Under the pieces are notes generated by a model. That model was not told where the DNA came from and made no database searches. It was given only the letters and a program-made list of their open reading frames with translations. From Bacillota bacterium (lineage in GTDB: Bacteria > Bacillota > Clostridia > Peptostreptococcales > Anaerovoracaceae): DNA of 64,000 bases. Numbering within the stretch: position 1 is the stretch's first letter; every line of letters begins with the position of its first letter. The position numbers were made by a program, and so were the translations under genes. This document shows, one piece after another, positions 35,645 to 44,254 of this stretch. The stretch lies in the NCBI GenBank assembly GCA_025361765.1, contig JANYJS010000094.1, positions 1-64,000 on the forward strand, in the 5' to 3' direction.

Positions 35645-36714
35645 TGGAGGCTATGATGGAAGAAAAATTTATCACTAAAAATCCCCTGTCTCTTCAACTT
35701 AAGGCTGAGGATTTTTTGCCGGCCAATGAAAGTGAAAAGCAGGAAATGATTATTATGCGTGAAAGCGTAACGTATTGGAAAGATGCTTTTGGCAGATTCA
35801 GAAAAAACAAACTGGCTATGGCATCGCTAATAGTGATCATTGCAGTGTTTATCTTTGCCTTTGCACTACCCAGTATTTATCCCTACTCATATGAACAGCA
35901 GGTTAGAGGCAGCGAGAACTTGGCACCAATGGAATATTCTCAAACGGAACTAGCGCTCAAAGCCGATGGCGTTCAAGTATTCCCCCACATACTGGGCACT
36001 GATAATCTAGGAAGGGATCTTATGATTCGCGTCATGATGGGGAGCAGAATCTCTCTTCTGGTAGGCGTCATTGCAAGTGCCATCATCTTAGTTATTGGGT
36101 CTTTATATGGGGCTATTTCCGGATATTTTGGCGGAAACTTAGATATGGCAATGATGCGATTAGTAGACGTCATCTATACGGTCCCAGATATTCTCGTCAT
36201 AATACTTCTCTCGGTGGTTTTAAAGGCCCCTTTGAATGCCTTTTTCGAGCATGAATCGTTTTTGAGTGGCATGAGCTCAATTGGACCTGGTTTGATTAGC
36301 ATATTTATCACATTCAGTTTGTTATATTGGGTGGGCATGGCTAGAATAGTTAGAGGTCAGGTGCTCATCATTAAAGAGCAGGAATATATTACAGCGGCTA
36401 TCGCTCTTGGCGCTAAACATGCGAGAATTATTAGAAAGCATTTACTGCCAAATTGCATTGGCACTATTGTTGTCACAACGACTTTACTGATTCCATCGGC
36501 CATCTTTACCGAGTCTTTTCTCAGTTTTCTGGGACTTGGTGTAGCTGCGCCTATGCCGAGTTTAGGTTCACTTGCTGCCCAGGCAATTGGCGGCATAAAT
36601 TCTTATGCTTATAGACTGATAGCGCCATCAGTTGCAATCAGTATCATCATATTATCATTTAATCTATTTGGCGATGGCCTTAGAGATGCTTTAGATCCAA
36701 AGCTTAAAAGATAG
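35644..36714 (+). CDS. oppC: Oligopeptide ABC transporter permease OppC
   Basis: This 356-residue permease has a cytoplasmic N-terminus of about 65 residues, then six helices and the EAA loop (EYITAAIALGAKHARIIRKH with LLPN). GTDNLGRDLMIRVMMGSRIS is typical of OppC/DppC. Three in-frame ATGs are possible (35644, 35653 and 35656); the last has GGAGG five bases upstream, so the first three or four residues are uncertain. It pairs with OppB to form the channel. Confidence 0.93.
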   Translation: MEAMMEEKFITKNPLSLQLKAEDFLPANESEKQEMIIMRESVTYWKDAFGRFRKNKLAMASLIVIIAVFIFAFALPSIYPYSYEQQVRGSENLAPMEYSQTELALKADGVQVFPHILGTDNLGRDLMIRVMMGSRISLLVGVIASAIILVIGSLYGAISGYFGGNLDMAMMRLVDVIYTVPDILVIILLSVVLKAPLNAFFEHESFLSGMSSIGPGLISIFITFSLLYWVGMARIVRGQVLIIKEQEYITAAIALGAKHARIIRKHLLPNCIGTIVVTTTLLIPSAIFTESFLSFLGLGVAAPMPSLGSLAAQAIGGINSYAYRLIAPSVAISIIILSFNLFGDGLRDALDPKLKR

Positions 36715-36725
36715 GGGAGATAGAA

Positions 36726-37727
36726 ATGACAGATCAATTGTTACTTGACGTACAAAAATTAGGCGTATCATTTTTTATTTCCGCTGGTGAAGTAAAAGCT
36801 GTAGACGGGTTATCGTTCACTCTAAAGCATGGCGAAGTTCTGGGAATAGTCGGGGAATCAGGCAGTGGCAAAAGTGTATCTGCATATTCCATAATGGGAC
36901 TCCTTCAGGATCCAGGCAAAATAGTTGATGGGAGCATTGTGTTTAATGGCATGCATCTTGAGAATCTTGATGAAAAAAGCTACAGAAAAATTCGGGGAAA
37001 TGATATCAGTATTATCTTTCAAGACCCTATGACGTCTTTGAACCCAGTATTTACAATAGGAAACCAAATCATGGAGGTCATTTTACTTCATACAACCATG
37101 AATAAAAAGCAAGCCTTTGCTCGTGCTGCAGAATTACTTAAGCTGGTTGGCGTGAACGAACCAGAAAAGCGCTTAAGACAATACCCTCATGAATTTTCTG
37201 GAGGGATGAGACAAAGGGTTATGATTGCTATGGCATTAGCCTGCGAGCCAAAACTGCTGATTGCTGATGAACCCACGACGGCTCTTGATGTGACCATACA
37301 GGCCCAAATTTTAGAAATCATCAGTGACCTTAAGACTAAAATCAATATGAGCATCATTCTGATTACCCATGATCTTGGCGTTGTTTCAGATGTCTGCGAC
37401 CGAATTATTGTCATGTATGCTGGACAGATTGTCGAAAGCGGCAGGATAGATGATATTTTTTATAATCCCCAGCATCCTTATACGATAGGTCTTTTGAATT
37501 CATTGCCTAAGTTGAATTCTGAAAAGCATGAAAAACTGATTCCCATAGAAGGGACTCCAGTTGATTTATTGAATCCACCGCCTGGTTGCCCCTTTGCACC
37601 AAGATGCACGAAATGTATGAAAATTTGCCTCAGTACAAAACCTGCCTTCAGAGAACACGCTTCTGGGCATCTCAGCGCTTGTTGGCTTTATGACAAAGGA
37701 GAATTTGAAAATGGGGGAGGCAATTAA
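36726..37727 (+). CDS. oppD: Oligopeptide ABC transporter ATPase OppD
   Basis: This 333-residue cytoplasmic ATPase has Walker A GESGSGKSVSA, a QDPMTSLNP Q-loop, signature SGGMRQRVMIAMALA and Walker B LLIADEPTTALDVT, plus the C-terminal oligopeptide-transporter extension (PPPGCPFAPRC with clustered Cys) that is specific to OppD/DppD. A GGGGAG site precedes the ATG. It works as a heterodimer with the adjacent OppF. Confidence 0.95.
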   Translation: MTDQLLLDVQKLGVSFFISAGEVKAVDGLSFTLKHGEVLGIVGESGSGKSVSAYSIMGLLQDPGKIVDGSIVFNGMHLENLDEKSYRKIRGNDISIIFQDPMTSLNPVFTIGNQIMEVILLHTTMNKKQAFARAAELLKLVGVNEPEKRLRQYPHEFSGGMRQRVMIAMALACEPKLLIADEPTTALDVTIQAQILEIISDLKTKINMSIILITHDLGVVSDVCDRIIVMYAGQIVESGRIDDIFYNPQHPYTIGLLNSLPKLNSEKHEKLIPIEGTPVDLLNPPPGCPFAPRCTKCMKICLSTKPAFREHASGHLSACWLYDKGEFENGGGN

Positions 37728-37729
37728 TC

Positions 37730-38695
37730 ATGGGTGAAAAGTTACTGGAAATAAAAGGACTTACCAAGTATTTCCCTGTCAAAGGGTCCTATATCCATAA
37801 AAGCTTTGTTCAAGCGGTAGACGATGTCTCATTTCATATCAATCGGGGTGAAACATTAGGTCTTGTTGGTGAGAGCGGCTGCGGAAAAACAACCATTGGT
37901 CGAACGATTCTTAGGCTGCATGAGCCAACGAGTGGCAGCATTTTTTATGACGGAGTAGACATCACAAAGGTAAATATGACTCCTTATCGAAAGAAAATGC
38001 AGATAGTTTTTCAAGATCCCTATGCTTCATTGAATCCAAGAATGACAGTTGCAGATATTGTCGGAGAGGCAATTGATATTCACAAACTTGCAGCATCTTC
38101 AAAAGATCGAAAAGATATGATCGTTTCTTTACTTGAGCGGGTCGGTCTAAACAGTGAGCATGCAACCAGGTATCCTCATGAGTTTTCTGGTGGTCAAAGG
38201 CAGCGTATTGGTATTGCCAGATCTCTTGCCGTTTCTCCCGAATTTATCGTTTGTGATGAACCTATTTCTGCTCTGGATGTTTCCATCCAGGCGCAAATCA
38301 TTAATATGTTTGAAGATTTACAGGATAAGCTTGGCCTCACCTATTTATTTATTGCACATGATTTATCGGTAGTCAAGCATATCAGTGACCGAATCGGCGT
38401 TATGTATTTGGGTAAGTTAGTTGAAGTCACAGACAGCAAAGAACTCTACAAACATCCGCTTCACCCCTATACCCAGTCGCTATTGTCGGCAATACCGATT
38501 CCAGATCCCAAACTGAGCCGAGGCAGAAAGCGCATTATTCTAGAAGGAGACGTACCAAGCCCTGTTAATCCACCTTCAGGATGCCGATTTAGAACAAGGT
38601 GCCAATATGCGATGGAAGTGTGTTCGGCCGAAGTGCCAATGATGATTGAACATGAGCCAGGGCATTTTGCAGCCTGCCATTTGCTTAATAAATAG
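37730..38695 (+). CDS. oppF: Oligopeptide ABC transporter ATPase OppF
   Basis: This 321-residue ATPase partners OppD: Walker A GESGCGKTTIG, QDPYASLNPR, signature SGGQRQRIGIARSLA, Walker B VCDEPISALDVS and a C-terminal PSGCRFRTRC extension. The motifs SALDVS and YMEVCS-like Cys cluster fit OppF/DppF. It starts three bases after oppD. A gap of 118 bp with a small hairpin (38767-38783) separates it from oppA. Confidence 0.95.
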   Translation: MGEKLLEIKGLTKYFPVKGSYIHKSFVQAVDDVSFHINRGETLGLVGESGCGKTTIGRTILRLHEPTSGSIFYDGVDITKVNMTPYRKKMQIVFQDPYASLNPRMTVADIVGEAIDIHKLAASSKDRKDMIVSLLERVGLNSEHATRYPHEFSGGQRQRIGIARSLAVSPEFIVCDEPISALDVSIQAQIINMFEDLQDKLGLTYLFIAHDLSVVKHISDRIGVMYLGKLVEVTDSKELYKHPLHPYTQSLLSAIPIPDPKLSRGRKRIILEGDVPSPVNPPSGCRFRTRCQYAMEVCSAEVPMMIEHEPGHFAACHLLNK

Positions 38696-38813
38696 AGCGA
38701 TTTGGAGAAGTTTTATATTGAATAACTTAAAGTTGTATTGTATATTGTATGTGGATGATATGTCAGACTGCAGCCTTTGCAGTTTGAAATATAATGAAAT
38801 GGAGGAGTAAAAT

Positions 38814-40433
38814 ATGACCAAAAAAATACTTGTTCTGATGCTCGCCCTCATGATGGTGTTTTCACTAGGGGCATGCGGCGGTGGCGGTGGCGCAGCAGCT
38901 ACGCCAACGGTTCTTTCTGTAAATATTGGACCTGAGCCCGACAGTATTGACCCTGCAAACAACGAATCTGTTGATGGCGCTTCGCTTTTAGTTCATGGAT
39001 TCGAAGGACTAATGAAACTGGATTCTGCAGGCGTGCCTGTACCGGGTATGGCTTCGGCATACAAAGTAAGCGATGATTTACTTACTTATACCTTCACTCT
39101 TCGTGATGGTATCAAATGGAATGATGGACAGCCTATCACAGCTGGACAGTTTATCTATTCATGGCAAAGAGCCGTATCTCCAGATACCGCAGCTCCTTAT
39201 GGCTACATGTTTGATGTAGTCAAAGGTTATGAAGCGGCAGCTGGTGGAGACCTTACAGCTCTTGCTGCTAAAGCCATTGATGACAAGACTATTGAAGTAA
39301 CCCTCAATGCGCCTACACCATATTTCCTTGAGTTATGTGCATTCCCGACCTATTCTCCAGTTAGAGAAGATGTCGTTAAAGACAATCCGGCTTGGGCAAC
39401 AGATCCTGCCACATATATCTCAAACGGTCCTTATAAATTAGTTACCTGGGAGCACAATTCCTACATGCTCTACGAAAAGAACCAATATTATTATGATTTA
39501 AAATCCCTAGTTCCAGATCAGATTAAATTTGTTTTAATGGAAGATGATGTGGCCATTCTATCAGCTTTCCAGAATGGTGAGATTTCATTTGCAGACACTA
39601 TGCCAAATGATGAAATTGATGCCTACAAAAACAAACCGGAATTTAATAAAGCTGGACAGTTAGGCACTTATTTCATTTGCTTTCAGACTCAAAAAGCCCC
39701 ATTTGACAATGCTGACGTCAGAAAAGCATTATCCCTTGTTATCGATAGAAACTTCATCTGCGAACAAATAGGCAAAGCTGGGCAGATCCCTGCAGCAGCA
39801 TTTGTTCCAATTGGTCTTACGGATATTGATCCTGCTCAGCAGTTTAGGACTGTTGGTGGAGACTATTATTCTGTAGATCCCGCAGACTATGAAGCCAATG
39901 TCAAAGAAGCTCAGGCTCTTCTTGCTAAGGCAGGATATCCGGGCGGAAAAGGTTTCCCGAAATTCGAATATATACTTAATGAAAGCACAGGACATCTTCA
40001 GATTGCAGAAGCTTTACAGAGTATGTGGAAAGAAAAATTGGGCATAGAAGCTACTATCGCTCAGCAGGAGTGGAGCGTATTCCTGAATACTCGTCAGAAC
40101 GGCGAATATCAGGTTGCACGTCATGGCTGGTTAGGCGATTACAATGATCCGATTTCATTCATAGACATGTGGAGAACCGGCGGCGGAAATAATGATGCCA
40201 AATGGTCTAACCCAGAATATGACAAGTTGGTAGCCGATATTAAAGCTACGGGAGACAAAACAGTTAGATACACCAAAATGCATACAGCTGAATCCATTCT
40301 TATGGATGAAATGCCGATTGCCCCAATTTACTACTATGTTGATATTTTCCTAAAAGATCCAACCATGACCGGTTTTTACAGCTCACCACTGGGCTATAAA
40401 TACTTCATGTTTGCAGCAGTTCCTGCTAAATAG
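38814..40433 (+). CDS. oppA: Oligopeptide-binding lipoprotein OppA
   Basis: This 539-residue extracellular solute-binding protein (SBP family 5) feeds peptides to OppBCDF. A lipoprotein signal peptide (TKKILVLMLALMMVFSLGAC) ends in lipobox LGAC with the acylated Cys at residue 21, followed by a Gly-rich linker. Family signatures include GPEPDSIDPA, the FTLRDGIKWNDGQP motif and PVREDV. AAATGGAGGAG precedes the ATG. It is last in the operon, before a very strong terminator; putting the binding protein last is less common than first. Confidence 0.96.
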   Translation: MTKKILVLMLALMMVFSLGACGGGGGAAATPTVLSVNIGPEPDSIDPANNESVDGASLLVHGFEGLMKLDSAGVPVPGMASAYKVSDDLLTYTFTLRDGIKWNDGQPITAGQFIYSWQRAVSPDTAAPYGYMFDVVKGYEAAAGGDLTALAAKAIDDKTIEVTLNAPTPYFLELCAFPTYSPVREDVVKDNPAWATDPATYISNGPYKLVTWEHNSYMLYEKNQYYYDLKSLVPDQIKFVLMEDDVAILSAFQNGEISFADTMPNDEIDAYKNKPEFNKAGQLGTYFICFQTQKAPFDNADVRKALSLVIDRNFICEQIGKAGQIPAAAFVPIGLTDIDPAQQFRTVGGDYYSVDPADYEANVKEAQALLAKAGYPGGKGFPKFEYILNESTGHLQIAEALQSMWKEKLGIEATIAQQEWSVFLNTRQNGEYQVARHGWLGDYNDPISFIDMWRTGGGNNDAKWSNPEYDKLVADIKATGDKTVRYTKMHTAESILMDEMPIAPIYYYVDIFLKDPTMTGFYSSPLGYKYFMFAAVPAK

Positions 40434-40473
40434 GCGATTTAAGGTTTAGCAAAGGACAACAAACCCTGAACTA

Positions 40474-40517
40474 CAAGAGAACGTTATGAAACATCGGTTT
40501 CATAACGTTCTCTTTAC
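40474..40517 (+). terminator. Long perfect terminator hairpin after oppA
   Basis: AGAGAACGTTATGAAAC (40476-40492) pairs perfectly with GTTTCATAACGTTCTCT (40497-40513) around loop ATCG, extended by one further pair, and is followed by TTT. This 17-18 bp stem may also end the converging SIMPL transcript. Confidence 0.9.
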
Positions 40518-40631
40518 GCTTAATGATGTCAATAAATCTAAATCTTTACACTTAACTTACAGAGATCAATAACTCTAAACTTACTATCATAGCGTTCACA
40601 AATCTGACTGTACTTCCTCGATCATTGATGT

Positions 40632-41378
40632 CTAATTTCTGATCTTAAACTCGCAATGCACAACGGCAGTTATTTCCTTTTCAAGCGAGTAGGTGTCGTT
40701 CATGCCATAATCTGAAACTTCATTTGAGTATAAAGGCGTGATTTGAATAACGCCCATATCCGCATATTTTAATCCGCCAAGGCTGCTTCCGGCATTTTCT
40801 GCAATCATTTCAGCACGCTTTTTTGCGTCTTTGGTTGCCTCGGCAAGCATAGTCACTTTGAGATCGGCAATCTTTGTGTAGAGATATTGAGGTGAATTAG
40901 ATTGGAACTGGACTCCGTCATTAATCAGTTCTGTAGCATTTCTAGAAATCTCAGTAATCTTGTCTATTTCCGTTGAACTTATGGTAACAGTTTGATTGAG
41001 ATCATAATAATCGATCTGGCTCGTATACTGTCCATTAGGTAAAACGATATAATTTATCATGGTATTGATTGAAGAAAATACTATTTTATCTTGAGTTACG
41101 CCTTTTTTGATTAAATAGTCATTCACCTTCACTTTACTGGCCTCCAGCTGTTTATAAGCGTCAACCAAAGTTGCGGCCTTAGCATTAAAACTGCCAGTCC
41201 AAACGATGAGATCTGAAGTGATTTGCTGCTTCGCTGAACCCGTAACAATGATGCTGTTATTTCCACCTTTTACAGAGACGATACTGCTTCCAACTATAAG
41301 AGCGGAAACAATCACACCAATCACTATAATGGTAGCAAGAACACTGTTTGCAATAACTTTGTTTCTAAACTCATTCAT
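40632..41378 (-). CDS. SIMPL-domain (DUF541) membrane-anchored protein
   Basis: This 248-residue protein has a single N-terminal transmembrane helix (about residues 10-32), then a SIMPL/DUF541 domain (IIVTGSAKQQITSDLIVW at its start, AEATKDAKKRAEMIAE near its end). The function of the family is poorly defined; some members are linked to signalling or oxidative stress. I place the start at 41378 because AGGAGT lies seven bases upstream; an ATG two codons earlier is too close to that site. It lies downstream of ampS on the same strand with a 34-bp gap, so the two may be cotranscribed. Confidence 0.85.
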   Translation of the reverse strand: MNEFRNKVIANSVLATIIVIGVIVSALIVGSSIVSVKGGNNSIIVTGSAKQQITSDLIVWTGSFNAKAATLVDAYKQLEASKVKVNDYLIKKGVTQDKIVFSSINTMINYIVLPNGQYTSQIDYYDLNQTVTISSTEIDKITEISRNATELINDGVQFQSNSPQYLYTKIADLKVTMLAEATKDAKKRAEMIAENAGSSLGGLKYADMGVIQITPLYSNEVSDYGMNDTYSLEKEITAVVHCEFKIRN

Positions 41379-41412
41379 AATCATTACTCCTATTCTTCTG
41401 AATGTGCAGATC

Positions 41413-42522
41413 CTATTTTAAATTTTCCGGATTCAAACAATCCAGTTCAGGCAAAACAAACAGACCATCCTTTCTAATAAGGATATCATCAAACCAGATT
41501 TCTCCTCCACCGTATTCTGGACGCTGAATTAGAACTAAATCCCAGTGTACTGCGGAATGGTTACCGTTAGAAGCATCTTCATAAGAAGAGCCCGGTGTCA
41601 GATGAATACTGCCGGCTATTTTTTCGTCAAATAGGGTATCTTTCATAGGATCAAGGATATAGGGATTAACACCTATAGCAAACTCGCCAAAATATCTGGC
41701 ACCTTCATCGGTATCAAGAAGGGTATTGATTCGATCGTTGTTATTAGAAGTTGCTTTGACGATTTTACCATTTTCAATTTCGAAAACAATATTTTCGTAG
41801 GTAAAGCCTTCTTCAACGGAAGGGGTATTATAGGATATGATACCGTTCATGGACTCTCTGACAGGGGCTGTATAAACCTCGCCGTCTGGAATATTGCACT
41901 CTCCATCACATTTGATGACGCCGATATCTTTGATCGAGAAGCTCAAATCTGTCCCGGGTGCAGTAATACGGACTTTATCCGTTCTCTCCATTAGAGCCTT
42001 TAAAGGATCCATAGCTTTTGACATTCTACCATAATCCAGGTTACAGACATCATAATAAAAATCTTCGAAATGCTCAAGGCTAGTATTGGCCAGCTGAGCC
42101 ATGGAATCATTTGGGTATCTTAGTATGACCCATTTTGTCTTGTCAACCCGATATTGAAGTACAGGACGAAGGGTTTTGCTATAAAGCGTCATATTGGCAG
42201 GAGAAACATCAGCTTGTTCTGAAATATTGTCAGCTGCACGAACTGCAATAAAAGCATCCATACCTTTCATTTGCATGAGTTCAAAATCTCTTTGGAATTC
42301 CAACTGGGACTCTTCGCAATGAAGAATCAGTTCGCGTGTCAATGAGCTATCTTTAATTTCAAGATAAGGGAAGGCACCAGTGGCATAAATTTCCTTAATG
42401 ATTTCTTTGATCAAAGGTTTTGCGGAAGCTCCGTTCATAGAGACCAGCACTTTCTCGCCCTTTTGTATTCTGCAGGAATAGTGCACGAGACCATCTGCTA
42501 ATTTTTTAATTCTTGGATCCAT
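41413..42522 (-). CDS. M29-family aminopeptidase
   Basis: This 369-residue metallopeptidase is of the thermophilic aminopeptidase (AmpS/AmpT) family, which removes N-terminal residues from peptides. Metal-site features are visible in the C-terminal half: GEFAIGVNP, GSSYEDASNGNHSAVHWDLV (the H, Y-region and HWD ligands) and GEIWFDDILIRKDG. Start 42522 is chosen with GAGGT six bases upstream; an ATG two codons earlier abuts that site. It would hydrolyse peptides imported by the nearby Opp system, an inference from proximity and function. Confidence 0.92.
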   Translation of the reverse strand: MDPRIKKLADGLVHYSCRIQKGEKVLVSMNGASAKPLIKEIIKEIYATGAFPYLEIKDSSLTRELILHCEESQLEFQRDFELMQMKGMDAFIAVRAADNISEQADVSPANMTLYSKTLRPVLQYRVDKTKWVILRYPNDSMAQLANTSLEHFEDFYYDVCNLDYGRMSKAMDPLKALMERTDKVRITAPGTDLSFSIKDIGVIKCDGECNIPDGEVYTAPVRESMNGIISYNTPSVEEGFTYENIVFEIENGKIVKATSNNNDRINTLLDTDEGARYFGEFAIGVNPYILDPMKDTLFDEKIAGSIHLTPGSSYEDASNGNHSAVHWDLVLIQRPEYGGGEIWFDDILIRKDGLFVLPELDCLNPENLK

Positions 42523-42571
42523 TATCATACCTCATTTCTTTTTGTGGATTGAAACAATATTGCTATATTGC

Positions 42572-42601
42572 AGTATATCAAGAATATAGCCTAAGTGTAA
42601 A
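42572..42601 (-). promoter_or_regulatory. Probable promoter of the aminopeptidase gene
   Basis: On the minus strand, TTTACA (42601-42596), an 18-bp spacer and TATACT (42577-42572) lie about 50 bases upstream of the start. Confidence 0.6.
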
Positions 42602-42680
42602 TAGATGTATGCATATTGCATAAAGATTACTTTAGGATTGCAATACATATGTGACACAGGCCCCAAAAGGAAAGCATAAT

Positions 42681-42695
42681 TACTCAAATTGAGTA
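42681..42695. promoter_or_regulatory. Perfect palindrome upstream of the lipid kinase promoter
   Basis: TACTCAAATTGAGTA is a 15-base palindrome centred on one A, seven bases upstream of the candidate -35 box at 42703. Its size and place suit a dimeric repressor or activator site. The protein that binds it is unknown. Confidence 0.5.
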
Positions 42696-42702
42696 AAGTT
42701 TA

Positions 42703-42731
42703 TTTACCTAAGATTTAATCTGTGTTAATAT
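42703..42731 (+). promoter_or_regulatory. Probable promoter of the lipid kinase gene
   Basis: TTTACC at 42703-42708 and TAATAT at 42726-42731 are separated by 17 bp, about 30 bases before the ATG. Confidence 0.55.
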
Positions 42732-42760
42732 GATGAGGTATCTTATCTTAGGGAGAAAAA

Positions 42761-43696
42761 ATGAAGCATGTTTTTGTCATTAATCCAGTAGCGGGAAAAT
42801 CTCTAGCTGAGAAAGAGCTCGTACCTAAAATCAATAAAATTCAGGAAACGCTTGATGTGGAAATTGAAACTTATATCACAAAGGGCTTTTTGGATGCGGA
42901 AAAATTTGTCAGGTTAAGATCACAGACAGGGGAGGCCATACGTTTTTATGCCTGTGGTGGGGATGGGACGTTAAATGAGGTCATAAATGGGGCTTATGGC
43001 TATGATAACGCCGAAGTTGGCGTTATCCCAATAGGAACTGGTAATGATTTTATCAAAACATTTACAAATCAGGGTTATTTCAGTGATTTGGAAAGACAGA
43101 TCAAAGCTGAATCTATGGTCGTGGATTTGATGGATTATAATGGCCGTCTTTGCGCTAATGTCTGCAATATCGGATTTGATAGCGAGGTGGCAGACAAAAT
43201 TGCAACATTGAAGACCTATCCACTGATTGGCGGGCATATGGCTTACGGGATTGGCATTTTACAACAATTCTTTAATAAAATGGGAGAAATCTTCCGTATC
43301 GAGTTAGAAGATGGCGAGGTAATTGAGAAGACCATGCTCCTTGTCGCTATTGGTAATGGATCTTTTTATGGAGGAGGATTCATGGCGCTTCCCCTTGCAT
43401 CTAGAGTTTCAGAAATGCTGGATATATGCATAGTCAACAAAATAAGCAGACTTCAGTTTATCAGCCTGATTAAGGATTATAAAAAGGGAAAGCATACCGA
43501 AAATCCGAAATTCAAGGACTGTGTCATCTATAGAAAAAGCAGGTTTGCCCATATCTATGGCACTAAAGAATTCAAGCTATGTGTGGATGGAGAAATAACC
43601 CTTACTCGCGATGTAAAGCTTCAGGTAGTGCCAAAGGCGTTGAAATTTGCAGTGCCTCTGGGTTGTAAAATCATAGAGTCTACTATATTGTCATAA
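42761..43696 (+). CDS. Diacylglycerol/lipid kinase family protein (DgkB/YegS-like)
   Basis: This 311-residue kinase has a DAGK catalytic fold: FVINPVAGKS near the start, CGGDGTLNEVING (nucleotide loop) and IPIGTGNDFIK. Family members phosphorylate diacylglycerol (DgkB), sphingoid bases or related lipids; the substrate here is not settled. The length fits DgkB/YegS, not the small membrane DgkA. AGGGAG precedes the ATG. tRNA-Ser follows 11 bp later, probably on the same transcript. Confidence 0.87.
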   Translation: MKHVFVINPVAGKSLAEKELVPKINKIQETLDVEIETYITKGFLDAEKFVRLRSQTGEAIRFYACGGDGTLNEVINGAYGYDNAEVGVIPIGTGNDFIKTFTNQGYFSDLERQIKAESMVVDLMDYNGRLCANVCNIGFDSEVADKIATLKTYPLIGGHMAYGIGILQQFFNKMGEIFRIELEDGEVIEKTMLLVAIGNGSFYGGGFMALPLASRVSEMLDICIVNKISRLQFISLIKDYKKGKHTENPKFKDCVIYRKSRFAHIYGTKEFKLCVDGEITLTRDVKLQVVPKALKFAVPLGCKIIESTILS

Positions 43697-43707
43697 AATA
43701 TCAATTT

Positions 43708-43796
43708 GGAGGGTTGTCCGAGAGGTCAATGGTGTAGCACTCGAAATGCTATGTTCTCAAAAGGAACCCAGGGTTCGAATCCCTGACCCTCCGCCA
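43708..43796 (+). tRNA. tRNA-Ser(CGA)
   Basis: This 89-base class II tRNA has acceptor stem GGAGGGT/ACCCTCC, discriminator G and encoded CCA at 43794-43796. The anticodon stem TAGCA/TGCTA holds loop CTCGAAA with anticodon CGA at 43742-43744 (reads UCG). The variable arm is long, as expected for tRNA-Ser, and the T loop is TTCGAAT. The discriminator G is the usual serine identity base. Confidence 0.97.
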
Positions 43797-43809
43797 AATG
43801 CTTACTAAA

Positions 43810-43912
43810 CCCCATAGGACTTTGTTGCTTCGGATGTCAATTGTGCGTTGTGAATGTCTATATACACGCCTCTCAATGCCACCCTAGCGCCGCGTCTTAT
43901 GGGGCATTTTTA
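43810..43912. ncRNA. Long-range structured element or terminator after tRNA-Ser
   Basis: CCCCATAGGAC (43810-43820) can pair with GTCTTATGGGG (43894-43904), 10 of 11 plus one G-U or mismatch, enclosing about 73 bases. The 3' arm is followed by CATTTTTATTT, so this could terminate the tRNA transcript. The large enclosed loop is unusual for a terminator and could hold a small RNA. The element meets the 3' end of azlD at 43910. Confidence 0.4.
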
Positions 43913-44254
43913 TTTCACGATAAAGATGACCTGCACGAGGAGCATATAGCAAACGGTGCCAACGAGAATACTGATCAAATTATTGCGCTTCCATACATGC
44001 AGCAGAACTACGAAAAAAATGGAAATCAATGCAGGTAGTCCAAAAGGATATTTGAAAGGTGTCTCAAAGCGTATACTATAAATGAGGAGCATAGCCATTA
44101 TGGCAGGTGGTAGAATATTGCCTATATAAAGAACGTATTTGGAGGGCTGCTTATCCCCTGAGAAAAAAAGGAAGGGTAGAGTCCGAGTGAAAATTGTTAC
44201 TAATGATACAACCGTTATGATTAGTAGTAAATTTGCTATAGTTGTTGTTTGCAT
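43910..44254 (-). CDS. azlD: Branched-chain amino acid exporter subunit AzlD
   Basis: This 114-residue protein has three or four hydrophobic helices and matches AzlD (YgaH) by size, by the TRTLPFLFF motif and by its neighbour azlC. With AzlC it forms an exporter of branched-chain amino acids. It overlaps the azlC end by 19 bp on the same strand, so translation is coupled. Confidence 0.92.
   Translation of the reverse strand: MQTTTIANLLLIITVVSLVTIFTRTLPFLFFSGDKQPSKYVLYIGNILPPAIMAMLLIYSIRFETPFKYPFGLPALISIFFVVLLHVWKRNNLISILVGTVCYMLLVQVIFIVK

Noticed and set aside
38767-38783. Hairpin ACTGCA/TGCAGT between oppF and oppA as a terminator
   Set aside because: The stem is only 6 bp with no T-run. 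It may be a minor processing site but cannot be supported.
43841-44038. 65-codon plus-strand reading frame after tRNA-Ser
   Set aside because: It starts with GTG, lacks a ribosome site and runs antisense to azlD, which is clearly real.
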